A DNA stretch of 64,000 nt from Archangium violaceum Cb vi76 (GTDB lineage Bacteria; Myxococcota; Myxococcia; Myxococcales; Myxococcaceae): the NCBI RefSeq assembly GCF_000733295.1, contig NZ_JPMI01000214.1, positions 22,592-86,591 of the forward strand, written 5' to 3'. Below are positions 9,220 through 18,700 of this stretch, one piece after another. The first letter of the stretch is position 1, and every line of letters begins with the position of its first letter. A program made the position numbers and the translations under genes. The notes under the pieces were generated by a model that was not told the origin of the DNA, ran no database searches, and worked only from the letters and a program-made list of their open reading frames with translations.

Positions 9220-9264
9220 TAAAGAAAAGAAAAGCGCCCGGTAGGATGTTCTCCCACCGGGCGC
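9220..9264 (-). terminator. Rho-independent terminator of the OPT gene
   Basis: On the minus strand GCGCCCGGTGGGA pairs with TCCTACCGGGCGC (13 bp, one G-U) around the loop GAACA, followed by TTTTCTTTTCTTT. It begins about 25 bases after the transporter stop at 9290, and is the clearest terminator in the window. Confidence 0.9.
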
Positions 9265-9289
9265 TCCGGACTCACGAAGGAGGAGTGCT

Positions 9290-11404
9290 TCAGGCCTGCG
9301 AGGGCTGGCGCGAGATGCGGTACAGCAAGAAGCCCATGAGGGCGAAGGCGATGACGCCGATCAGATCATAGCCGCCCACGCCCACCGCGCCCTGGAGGGC
9401 GTGCTCCACCGACAGCTTGGAGATGGCGGCGTTGACGCCCTCGTTCACCGAGAGGATGGCCACCACGACGCCGGCCAGCGCGCCGCCGGCCACCAGGCCC
9501 GTGGAGAAGAGGTTGCCGGGCCCGAGCTCGGACTCCTCCACGTGCTCGCCCTTGCGCCTGGCCATGTAGTCGGAGAGGCCCTTGATGGCGCCGCCCACGA
9601 AGATGGGGGCGGTGGTGGACAGGGGCAGGTACGCGCCCACGGCGAAGGAGAGCGACTTGACGCCGCACAGCTCCATCGTGATGGACAGGAAGACACCCAC
9701 CAGCACGAACTGCCAGTCCAGGTTGAAGGACAGCAGGCCCTTGATGAGGGTGGCCATGAGCGTGCCCTGCGGCGCGGGGAAGGCGGGCGAGCCGATCATG
9801 TGCTCGATGCCCTGGGCGCGCATCTCGGCGGTGGGTGTGTCCAGCAGCTTCATGGTGAGGCCGATGACGATGGCCGCGGCCACCGCGCCGATCATCAGAC
9901 CGAGCTGCTGCGCCCTCGGGGTGGCGCCCACCAGGTAGCCCGTCTTCAGGTCCTGCGAGGTGGCGCCCGCGTTGGCCGCGGCGATGCACACCATGCCGCC
10001 CACGCACAGCGCCATGGGCTGGTACATGTCCCCCGTCCAGCCGATGCCCACGAAGATGAGGCAGGTGGCCATCAGCGTGGCGATCGTCATGCCGGAGATG
10101 GGGTTGGAGGACGAGCCGATGATGCCCACGATGCGCGAGGCCACCGTCACGAAGAAGAAGCCGAACACCACGATGAGGATGCCCAGCAGCAGCCGGCCGA
10201 ACACCGTGCCCGGCAGGAAGGGCAGGGCGGCCATCACCAGGATGAGGCCCACGCTGCCGAAGAGCACGAAGGTGATGGGCAGGTCGCGCTCGGTGCGCTT
10301 CTGAGCGGCGGCGCCAGCGCCCTCCTTGAACGAGGCCAGGCTCTCCTTGAAGGCCGTGACGATGGTGGGCATCGTCTTGAGCAGCGTGATGAAGCCACCC
10401 GCCGCCACCGCGCCCGCGCCGATCTGCCGCACGTAGGCGTGGTAGATGGCGCTCGCCGTGTTGGCGAAGGTGTGCGTCGCCGGATCCCACCCGCCACGAC
10501 CACCCGCCGTGGTGAGGCTCGTCAGGTAGCCCAGCTTCACCAGCTGCGCCGCGATGGTGTCCGGCGGAACCACCGAGGCCAGCAGCGGGATGATGCCCAG
10601 CCACGCCAGCACGCCACCGGCCACCAGCACGCCGGCAATCTTGGGGCCGACGATGTAGCCCACGCCCAGGTACTCGGGGGTGATGTCGCCATTGAGCGTG
10701 GCGGACGGGAAGTACTTGTTGGTCTGCTTCGTCACCAGCGCCGGCGTCTCGGCGATGAGCTTCACGATCTTCTGCAGCAGCGCGTACACGAAGGCGAAGC
10801 CCACGCCCTGGAAGGCGATCTTCGCCAGGTTGCCGCCCTTCTCACCGGCGATGAGCACCGAGGCGCACGCCGTGCCCTCGGGGTAGGGCAGGTTGCCGTG
10901 CTCCTTCACGATGAGCGAGCGGCGCAGCGGCACCATCATCAGCGTGCCCAGCACGCCGCCCAGCAGCGCCAGCGTGAAGATGGTCCAGTACTCGAAGAAG
11001 CTGGAGCCCTTGCTGTCGGTGCTCAGGAAGAGGAAGCCGGGCAGGGTGAAGACGACACCCGCGGCGATGGACTCGCCCGCCGAGCCGATGGTCTGCACCA
11101 CGTTGTTCTCGAGGATCGTCGAGCCCCCCAGCTTCTTGAGCAGGGAGATGGCGAGCACCGCGATGGGGATGGAGGCGGAGACCGTCAGGCCGGCCTTCAG
11201 GGCCAGGTACACCGTGGCGGCGCCGAAGATGACGCCGAAGAGCACGCCGATGCCGATGGCCTTGGGCGTGAACTCGGCGACGTCGCTCCGCTCGGCGGGG
11301 ATGTACGGCTGGAACTCCGCTGTCTTGACGACTTCGTTCGGGGCGGAGGCGGCCGCGACGGCAACGCTCCGAACCGCCTCGGACTTGGCTGCTTCAGGCT
11401 TCAA
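9290..11404 (-). CDS. OPT-family oligopeptide transporter
   Basis: This is a polytopic inner-membrane permease of the OPT superfamily, which imports short peptides or metal chelates. About 14-16 hydrophobic segments run through the 704 residues, starting at FTPKAIGIGVLFGVIFGA. Family-type stretches include GLTVSASIPIAVLAISLL, NNVVQTIGSAGES and LPYPEGTACASVL. There is no ATG near the N-terminus; TTG 11404 is preceded by GGGAG with six bases of spacing and is the best start. It is monocistronic with its own terminator. The substrate cannot be told from sequence. Confidence 0.9.
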   Translation of the reverse strand: MKPEAAKSEAVRSVAVAAASAPNEVVKTAEFQPYIPAERSDVAEFTPKAIGIGVLFGVIFGAATVYLALKAGLTVSASIPIAVLAISLLKKLGGSTILENNVVQTIGSAGESIAAGVVFTLPGFLFLSTDSKGSSFFEYWTIFTLALLGGVLGTLMMVPLRRSLIVKEHGNLPYPEGTACASVLIAGEKGGNLAKIAFQGVGFAFVYALLQKIVKLIAETPALVTKQTNKYFPSATLNGDITPEYLGVGYIVGPKIAGVLVAGGVLAWLGIIPLLASVVPPDTIAAQLVKLGYLTSLTTAGGRGGWDPATHTFANTASAIYHAYVRQIGAGAVAAGGFITLLKTMPTIVTAFKESLASFKEGAGAAAQKRTERDLPITFVLFGSVGLILVMAALPFLPGTVFGRLLLGILIVVFGFFFVTVASRIVGIIGSSSNPISGMTIATLMATCLIFVGIGWTGDMYQPMALCVGGMVCIAAANAGATSQDLKTGYLVGATPRAQQLGLMIGAVAAAIVIGLTMKLLDTPTAEMRAQGIEHMIGSPAFPAPQGTLMATLIKGLLSFNLDWQFVLVGVFLSITMELCGVKSLSFAVGAYLPLSTTAPIFVGGAIKGLSDYMARRKGEHVEESELGPGNLFSTGLVAGGALAGVVVAILSVNEGVNAAISKLSVEHALQGAVGVGGYDLIGVIAFALMGFLLYRISRQPSQA

Positions 11405-11514
11405 TGGGGGCTCCCAGAAGGGGGACGACCGTGTCGGGGGTGGAGTTCTACAACTCCCTCCCCGGTCCTCCAAATGACCGCTGGGAGCCGGAGCCCAGGC
11501 AGGCGTGCGTGACG

Positions 11515-12966
11515 CTATGCGGCGACGTCCCGCTCGTTGGGTGCCGCCGGGGACGCCGTCCGCCCGGGCGCGGGCGGCAGGGTGGTGAGGTTGGCCCGCT
11601 GCTCCCTCGGGACGAACAGGCTCCTGAGGTTGTAGGCCATCAGCGCCGAGACGAAACCCGGTTGCAGCAGCCCCTCCATCCCCTTGCGCATGTGCAGCAC
11701 CTCGTAGAAGGCGTGGCAGGCCTTCGCGTCCAGCGAGGTCAGGTCGATCATGTTCTGCACGGACCACTGCACGGCCTTCAGCCCGAAGGGCCGCTTGCCC
11801 CGGGCCTCCGGGTAGGCCAGGTCCATGGTGGTGGTGAGGAACCAGCACAGGCCGACGATCTTGCTCAGCTCCTTCTGGAAGCCGCGCGCCAGCCCCGCGT
11901 GCAGGCCGCCCGGCGAGGTGCGCGCCCGGGCCACCTTCTCCCCGAGCAGCTTCGCCCCGAGGCAGGCGACCGTCATGCCCTGGCCGAAGACGGGGTTGAG
12001 GGCGCAGACGGTATCACCCAGGAGGACGAAGCCCTCCGGGAAGCGCGCCATCTTCTCGTAGTGCATCCAGCGGCTCGTCGGAATCTTGTGCGAGACGGGC
12101 GTGCTCAGCGGCTTCGCGTCGCGGATGTATTCGTAGAGGTGGGGAGAGGGCAGCCCGCGCGCGAACTCCAGGAAGCCCGCGTCATCGGTGGGCGCGTGGT
12201 CTCCGAAGTACCCGTTGAGGCTGACGATCCACCGTCCGCCCTCCACGTTGGAGATGAAGCCCGAGCGCTTCGCCTCGGGGGCGCGGCCGTTCACGACCAG
12301 GATCTTCCACGCGTCGAAGTTCGCGGGGCGCTCGTAGAGCCGGCTCGTGTAGCCCAGATCGATGCCCACCTGCTCCTCTTCCGGGCGGCCGTAGCCCAGC
12401 TCCTCCAGCCAGTGGGGGGCCCGCGAGCCCCGGCCGCTGGTGTCCACCACCAGCCCGCCCTCGAGCATCCGCTCGCCCTCGGGGCCCTTCACCTTCGCCC
12501 CGGTGACGCGCGTGCGCGAGGCGTCCGTGAGCAGCTCCTCCACGCCATAGCCCTGCCACACCTCGACGTTCGGCAGGGAGGTGACCCGCGCGCGCACCTT
12601 CCACTCCAGGAAGGGCCGGGAGACGAGGATGGATTGGGGGCCTCCCTCGTAGCGGACCTTCCAACTGCCCGACTGGAACCAGGCGGCGTCCCGGGCCAGG
12701 TCGACGAGATCCGCGCCCTCGTGCACCAGGTCCTGCACCAGTCCGGGGAACAGGCCGTCCAGCACCGTCAGCCCGGCCTCCAGCAGGGCGTGGATGTGGC
12801 GTCCCTGCGGCGCGTTCTTGCGCGCCTCGGGGCCCTCCGGCAGCCGCTCCCGCTCCAGGATGATGACCTTCTCGAAATGCTCCGAGAGCACCCTCGCGCT
12901 CAAGAGTCCCGCCATGCTGCCGCCAATGACAATGGCCTGTCCGGGTCCTCGCTCGTTGGGAAGCAC
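11515..12966 (-). CDS. FAD-dependent monooxygenase/epoxidase-like
   Basis: A flavoprotein of the p-hydroxybenzoate-hydroxylase fold, related to aromatic hydroxylases and polyketide epoxidases. The FAD site reads AIVIGGSMAGLLSARVL with an acidic residue at the end of beta-2 (ILERE), and the second FAD motif is VLLGDTVCALNPVFGQGM. The NAD(P)H-binding DG motif is weak (VVDTSGRGS). AGGAGG lies five bases before GTG 12966, so that start is preferred over the in-frame GTG at 12972, which overlaps the Shine-Dalgarno. It is divergent from the chemoreceptor gene. It could tailor a secondary metabolite, but there is no direct link to the synthase operon at 15-27 kb. Confidence 0.85.
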   Translation of the reverse strand: MLPNERGPGQAIVIGGSMAGLLSARVLSEHFEKVIILERERLPEGPEARKNAPQGRHIHALLEAGLTVLDGLFPGLVQDLVHEGADLVDLARDAAWFQSGSWKVRYEGGPQSILVSRPFLEWKVRARVTSLPNVEVWQGYGVEELLTDASRTRVTGAKVKGPEGERMLEGGLVVDTSGRGSRAPHWLEELGYGRPEEEQVGIDLGYTSRLYERPANFDAWKILVVNGRAPEAKRSGFISNVEGGRWIVSLNGYFGDHAPTDDAGFLEFARGLPSPHLYEYIRDAKPLSTPVSHKIPTSRWMHYEKMARFPEGFVLLGDTVCALNPVFGQGMTVACLGAKLLGEKVARARTSPGGLHAGLARGFQKELSKIVGLCWFLTTTMDLAYPEARGKRPFGLKAVQWSVQNMIDLTSLDAKACHAFYEVLHMRKGMEGLLQPGFVSALMAYNLRSLFVPREQRANLTTLPPAPGRTASPAAPNERDVAA

Positions 12967-13238
12967 TCTCACCTCCTGATGTCCGGGCCGCTCGACTGCC
13001 TGCCGTGGGGGCTTGCGAGGATATGTGAAGCTGAAAAGAACCGGTACGGTCTCCTGGTGTGTGTTGACTGCTCGGAGAGGGTAGCAAGCCGCCCCGATAC
13101 GGCGGGTCGCTTTGACGCGATGCTACAGGATGGATGGCGACACTCCTGCCGAGGGAGCGGCTTCACGCCATGTGCGTGCCGAGCAGCGCGGACGGAAAAC
13201 GGCATTTCAGGCGAACAGTGTTAGAATGCCGCCCATCC

Positions 13239-15098
13239 ATGAGCAACGCTGAGTTGAAGCGGCTGGTTCTCAAGTTCGTCCTGGAGCAGCAGTTGGCGAT
13301 GCTGACGGCCCTGGGCCCCGTCGCCTACATGATCACGCTGACGCTGGGACTGCCTCCGGACCGGGCCTGGTTCGTCACCCTGGTCAATTTTGGCACGCTG
13401 ACGCCGGTGTTCGGCGTCTTCATTCCCCTGGCACTCATCTGGTTCGAGCTGAAGAACGCGCTCGCGGCGCGCGCGGACGAGATGCCCGGCGAGCGGCTGA
13501 AGCGCATCCTCAAGGCGCCCCGGCGCATCGAGATGGGGGCGTGGCTGGGCTATGGCGTGTCGTGCGTGCTGTGGGCCGGCTGGCCCACGGTGCTGTACGG
13601 GCTGGATCCCTGGGACGTGCCGCTGACGGTGGCCTCGTTCCTGGTGCTGGCGAAGGTGGTGGGCATCCGCATGGCGCTGCGAATGGAGCGGCTGCTGCGC
13701 CCCTACGCGCTCGAGGAGTTCCACAAGTATCCGCAGGCGCGCGTGGACGACAGCGGGTTCTCGTGGCCGAAGATGCGCTGGTTCCTGCCCTACTGCTTCG
13801 CCCTCTTCGTGCTCGCCACGCTGACGGTGACGAGCATCATCGTCTACAAGAAGACGCAGTACGGCTTCGGTGAGCTGTTCACCAACCTGGCCCGGCTGGT
13901 GCCGGCCACGGTGCTGACGCAGCTGCGCGCGGACGTGGCCAGCATCCTGGGCACCATCGTGGTGCCGGTGGTGTGCGTCGGTGGCTTCATGATCTTCGCG
14001 GCCGCGTGGTGCGCCTGGGAGCTGGCGCGCCAGCAGAGCCAGGGCACCGAGGCCGTGCAGAAGTCCATCGAGTCGATCGCCTCGGGCCGGCCCTCGTTGC
14101 CGGACTGGGTGGCCACGGACGAGGTGGGTGACCTGTCCATCTCCACCGCGTCGGCCTTCGAGCGGCTGCGGACGTTCTCCTCCTCGCTGAGTGACTCGGC
14201 GCAGCTGCTGGGCACGTCCGCGGAGGCGCTCAACGACTCGCACAAGGATCAAACCGAGGCGCTCTCCATCCAGGCCGCGTCGCTCCAGGAGACGCAGGTC
14301 ACCGCCCAGGAAATCAAGCAGACGTCGATGGTGGCCGCCCAGAAGGCGGAGGACGTGCTGCAGCAGGCCGAGCGCGCGGATCAGATCGGCCGCGCCGGTG
14401 AGGCCGCGCTCGAGAAGAGCCTCACGGGCATGCACGACATCCAGAAGCAGGTGATGGAGATGGCGCAGAGCATCCGCTCGCTGGACGAGCGGGCGCGGCA
14501 GATCGCCAACATCACCACCACGGTGAAGGGCCTGGCGGACCGCTCCAACATGCTGGCGCTCAACGCCGCCATCGAGGCGGTGCGCTCGGGCGAGCACGGC
14601 AAGGGCTTCAGCGTGGTGGCGCGCGAGATCCGCAGCCTGGCGGACCAGTCCATCAAGGCCACCTACAGCGTGCAGGGCATCCTGCAGGACCTGAGCGAGG
14701 CCATCCGCGTCACGGCGGACATGACGGAAGGCGGCTCCGTGAAGGTGCAGGGCAGCGTGCAGCAGCTGCAGTCCTTCGGTGAGAACATCCGGCAGCTGTC
14801 CGGCATCGTGCGCGACAACGTGAGCTCCGTGCGGCAGATCTCCGCCGCCGTGACGCAGCAGAACCAGGGCATCGGGCAGATCTTCCAGGCGGTGAACGAC
14901 CTGACGAAGATCATGGACCAGACGATGTCCAGCCTGCGCACCAGCGACGAGGCCGCGGATCAGATGCGGCTGGTGGCCGAGCGCGTGAGCACCTTCGTGG
15001 GCGAGTACGACTGGCAGAGCCGTAAGCAGCGCGCCGCCGCCGCCTCCCTCCCGCCGCCGCTTCCGGGCACGGGCGGCGGTGACGCATCGGCCGCCTGA
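13239..15098 (+). CDS. Methyl-accepting chemotaxis protein with six-TM input domain
   Basis: The N-terminal 300 residues hold about six membrane segments in pairs (for example AMLTALGPVAYMITLTLG and GTIVVPVVCVGGFMIFAAAW) and no large periplasmic domain, so the signal is probably sensed in or near the membrane. The C-terminal half is a long coiled coil with the hairpin tip NMLALNAAIEAVRSGEHGKGF, which binds CheA/CheW-type partners. The Pro-rich tail (LPPPLPGTGGG) ends the protein. Start ATG 13239 gives MSNAELKR; the open frame upstream is not like the family. No che genes lie nearby. It ends one base before the PPTase gene on the other strand. Confidence 0.93.
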   Translation: MSNAELKRLVLKFVLEQQLAMLTALGPVAYMITLTLGLPPDRAWFVTLVNFGTLTPVFGVFIPLALIWFELKNALAARADEMPGERLKRILKAPRRIEMGAWLGYGVSCVLWAGWPTVLYGLDPWDVPLTVASFLVLAKVVGIRMALRMERLLRPYALEEFHKYPQARVDDSGFSWPKMRWFLPYCFALFVLATLTVTSIIVYKKTQYGFGELFTNLARLVPATVLTQLRADVASILGTIVVPVVCVGGFMIFAAAWCAWELARQQSQGTEAVQKSIESIASGRPSLPDWVATDEVGDLSISTASAFERLRTFSSSLSDSAQLLGTSAEALNDSHKDQTEALSIQAASLQETQVTAQEIKQTSMVAAQKAEDVLQQAERADQIGRAGEAALEKSLTGMHDIQKQVMEMAQSIRSLDERARQIANITTTVKGLADRSNMLALNAAIEAVRSGEHGKGFSVVAREIRSLADQSIKATYSVQGILQDLSEAIRVTADMTEGGSVKVQGSVQQLQSFGENIRQLSGIVRDNVSSVRQISAAVTQQNQGIGQIFQAVNDLTKIMDQTMSSLRTSDEAADQMRLVAERVSTFVGEYDWQSRKQRAAAASLPPPLPGTGGGDASAA

Positions 15099-15099
15099 G

Positions 15100-15789
15100 C
15101 TAACCCGCCAGGGCCAGCACCCCCCCGGCCGGCCACGCCACCAGGAGCGCGGCCAGTGCCGGGGGCGGTTCCCCCAGTCCAGGTGGAAGCGCCCACGTCT
15201 CGAGCGTCACCCGCAGGGACAGTCCGTCCCTCCCGGCCTGGAGCAGCACCGGCCGCAGCGCCACCTTCTGCAGGGGCGCGCGCAGCCCCACGCCCCACAC
15301 CTTGAGCACCGCTTCCTTCAGGGCCCACGCGGCGGTCACTGGATCCACGTGTCCCGCGCACACGGGGACGTAGCCCTGCAACTCGCCCGGCGCGAAGGCC
15401 TCCTCCAGGAAGGCCCCGCCGGCCTCCACCCGTTGCTCCAGGTCCACGCCCAGCGCTCCCCCGCGCGACACCGCCGCCACCGCCAGCTCCCCGCTGTGGG
15501 AAATGGAGAGCGCGAGCCCCCGCCCGGGTGTGAAGAGGGGCCTCCCGGAGTCCGGCCCGTCCTCGCGTGCCGTCACCTCCGCGCGCGCCTCCGGCTCCAG
15601 CAGCGCGAGGGCCCGGTGCGCGGCGAGCCGGCCCGCCACGTACTCCCGCCGCCGCTTGTCCGTCCTGCACCGGGCGAGCCCCTCGCGCTCCAGGGGCGAG
15701 AGCGTGGAGCCGTCCTCCCGCCCCACCTCGCCCCAGCCGAGCACGACGTCCCGGCCGCCGGGCAGCCGCAGCCGCTCAGCCCTCCGCAC
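15100..15789 (-). CDS. Sfp-type 4'-phosphopantetheinyl transferase
   Basis: This enzyme moves the phosphopantetheine arm of CoA onto carrier proteins. The family motifs are present: RRREYVAGRLAAH, LSISHSGELAVAA, GVDLEQ with its Mg-binding acids, and AWALKEAVLKVWG. I place the start at GTG 15789, overlapping the end of the synthase gene by 14 bases; the longer frame starting at 15891 is antisense-like in composition. About 229 aa is normal for the Sfp class. It is the last gene of the synthase operon, so its obvious client would be the two ACPs of the first gene, both of which have Thr at the usual attachment site. Confidence 0.93.
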   Translation of the reverse strand: MRRAERLRLPGGRDVVLGWGEVGREDGSTLSPLEREGLARCRTDKRRREYVAGRLAAHRALALLEPEARAEVTAREDGPDSGRPLFTPGRGLALSISHSGELAVAAVSRGGALGVDLEQRVEAGGAFLEEAFAPGELQGYVPVCAGHVDPVTAAWALKEAVLKVWGVGLRAPLQKVALRPVLLQAGRDGLSLRVTLETWALPPGLGEPPPALAALLVAWPAGGVLALAG

Positions 15790-18700
15790 TCCGGCGCTCT
15801 CCCCGGCGCAGCCGGCGGAACCACAGCCCCGTGCCTCCCAGCAGCAGGGCGCCGTCCTCGCCTCGCACCTCGAAGTCGTAGAGGACGTCATCGCCCTCCA
15901 CCTTCACCATCCTCGCCTTCACGTGCCCGGACTCGCCCAGGCGCCGCTGCCGCCCGCGCACCAGTTGCTCCACGCCCATGGGCACGGAGACGAGGTTGTT
16001 GTGGTGGCCGTCCCAGTTGGCCGCCACCTGGAAGGCGGCGTCGAGCAGCAGCGGATCCAACTGGAAGCGCGGCCGCGCCACGTGGGTGAAGATCTCCCGC
16101 TGCCGCGGGGCGCGGATGATGCCCTCCACCTCGATCTCACCGACGTACACCCACTCGGCGCGGCAGAAGAGCGGGCCGAGGTACAGCGGCTCCTTGGCCA
16201 GGTGGAAGATGGAGCGCGCGCGCGAGCCCGGCAGCGCCTCCGGCAGCTTGCCGTTGCCCGGCTCGTGGCGAGGCGGCGGCCCGAGCACGTAGATGCCCTG
16301 CTGGTGGATGCGGCGCTGCGTCTGATCCGAGCGGCCACCGAGCGCCAGGTCGCTGGCGGACTCGACGTAGAGCGTCACCTCGTCGCCCTGCTGCTTGAGC
16401 ACCCGGGCGGTGAGGGTGATGTGGACGGGCTTGCCCTTGGAGCCGTGCGGGGCCTTGAAGAACTTGAGCGGCGTCTCGATGCGCAGGTTCTCCGCGCGCA
16501 GCACCGCCAGGTCCGGCCGGAAGAGGGCGGCGGCCTCGCCGAGCATCTCGAAGCCGAACGTGCCCGGCATGATGGGCACCGAGTCCAGCTGGTGCTGGAG
16601 GACGAAGGGGTCCGTGTTCAGGTCGAACGTCCGCGTGGCCACCAGCGTCTCCGCCCCGTGCTGCTCCACGCAGTCGATCATCGGGTAGTCGGAGGGGACG
16701 AGCAGGAAGCCGCGGTCGTCGTAGACGGTGCGGGCGTCCGGGCCGTCGGCGGAGGCGCCGAGGAAGGGCCACTCGCGGAAGAGCCGCTCCTCGAAGATGG
16801 CCACCTCGCGCTCGGTGCGGCCGAGCAGCAGCTCGTTGATGAACCAGTACGAGCCCTCGGCCGGGGTGATGTACGAGACGCCGGTGCTCCGCACCACGTC
16901 CATGTTGCGGGCCGCGGCGCCCACGCTCTCCCACGCCGTCCAGTCGATGGTGACGCAGCGCATGTGCGGGCGCGCCCGGTGCGCGTACGCCATGGCGCAC
17001 TTGCTCATCAAGTCGTTGGCGGCGCTGTAGTCCGTCTGGCCCTTGTTGCCGAAGCGGCCCGCGCCGGAGCCGAAGCACATCATCAGCTTCAGGTCATCGC
17101 GCCGCGTGGCCTCCAGCAGGTTGATGAGGCCGAGCACCTTCACTTCCATGGTGGCGGCGACGATGCCGGGCGTCTTGTCCGGCAGGCTCTTGGAGGCCTC
17201 GACCATGGCGCCGTGGACGATGCCGTCGATGTGGCCATGGTACTCGCGCACCCGGTCCACCATGGCGCGCACGTCCGCGGCGTTGCGGAAGTCACACGTC
17301 TCGTACTCGATGGACAGGCCCTGGGCGTAGACCTCCTGGAGGTTGCGCCACAGCTCGCGTGCCCGCTCGTAGGGCTCGAAGGCCTCCTTGAACTTCACCG
17401 GCGTGAGGGTGGGGTCCGCCTTCTTGCGGCGGATCATCTCCTCCTTCTCGAAGGTCTTGAAGTCGGTGTCGTCCAGCGCCAGGTAGGGCTCGTCGCCCGT
17501 GGGGGCCGGGGTGCGCCCGGTGACGATGACCTTGGGGCCCAGTCGCGCCACCGCCTTGGCCACCTCGAAGACGGCCCCGCGTCCGCCACCGGAGAAGAGC
17601 AGCACCCAGCTCGGATCCACCCGGCGCAGCACCTGGCTGCCCTCCTTGGGGAAGTCCGCCCGGCGCAGGCCCACCACGAAGCGGCGGCTGGCCATGTAGC
17701 CGATCTCCGTCCGGTCGCTGCCCTCCTCCAGCTCGCGGGCCACCGTCTCGGCCACCACCCAGTGCGAGGCGCGCGGCTCGAAGTCGATCGTCTTGATGAC
17801 GGCGCCGGGCAGCTCCTGCTTCATCCCCTTGAGGAAGCCGGACATGGAGCCGCCCATCACGTTGCCGCCATCCCCCACGAAGCCGAAGTCACCGCCCATG
17901 GAGGTGACGGCCACGTAGCAGGCGGTGCGTCCCTTCGCGTCCCGCAGGCGCTCGTACATGGCGCGGCCGGTGCCGTGCCAGCGCGCGGTGGTCTCCGCCA
18001 TCCGCCGCCCGAAGCGCGCGCTGCCCAGGGTGAGGAAGTACTCGACCGGACCGAAGGCGCCCAGGTCGATGACACCATCGGCTCCACCCAGCTCCTCGCT
18101 GGCGCGGCGCACCCGGCGCTCCACTTCCATGGCATCCGTGATGCCCGCCACCGACACCGTGGCCACGCGCACGCCCTTGCCCAGCAGCAGACGGGTGAAG
18201 GCGGCCACCAGGCCCGGCTCGTCACCCACCAGCAGCAGCTTCTTGCCCTGCAACTGGTAGCGCTTCTCCGAGGAGAGCGACAGCGGCACCAGGTCCACGC
18301 GCCAGCGCTGCGCGGACAGGCCTCGGCTGGGGAGGGGGTAGCTGGCGGTGGCGCTCAGCGGATCCGCCGTCCACGGCTTGCGGTGGGCGTTGTCGTGCTC
18401 CTCGAGGATGACGTGGTAGTTGGACCCGCCCAGGCCGAAGGCACTCACGCCCGCGTAGCGCCGGCCCTCGCGGGGCACGGGCCACGGGCGTCCCTCCAGC
18501 GACAGGGAGATGGGCAACCGGTCGAAGGGGATGTCCGCCTTGGGGAATTCGCCGCCGTTCATGGGCGGCAGGAAGTGCTCGCTCACCGCGAAGGCCGTCT
18601 TGATGAGGCCCAGCAGGCCGGAGGCCGACGAGGTGTGGCCAATCTGCGACTTGAGGGTGCCCATGGGCACCGGGTTGTCGCGGCCGCGCGACTGGTAGGC

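Noticed and set aside
13134..13238. An upstream extension of the chemoreceptor
   Set aside because: The added residues are Arg/Cys-rich and unlike a receptor N-terminus; ATG 13239 opens the conserved helix.
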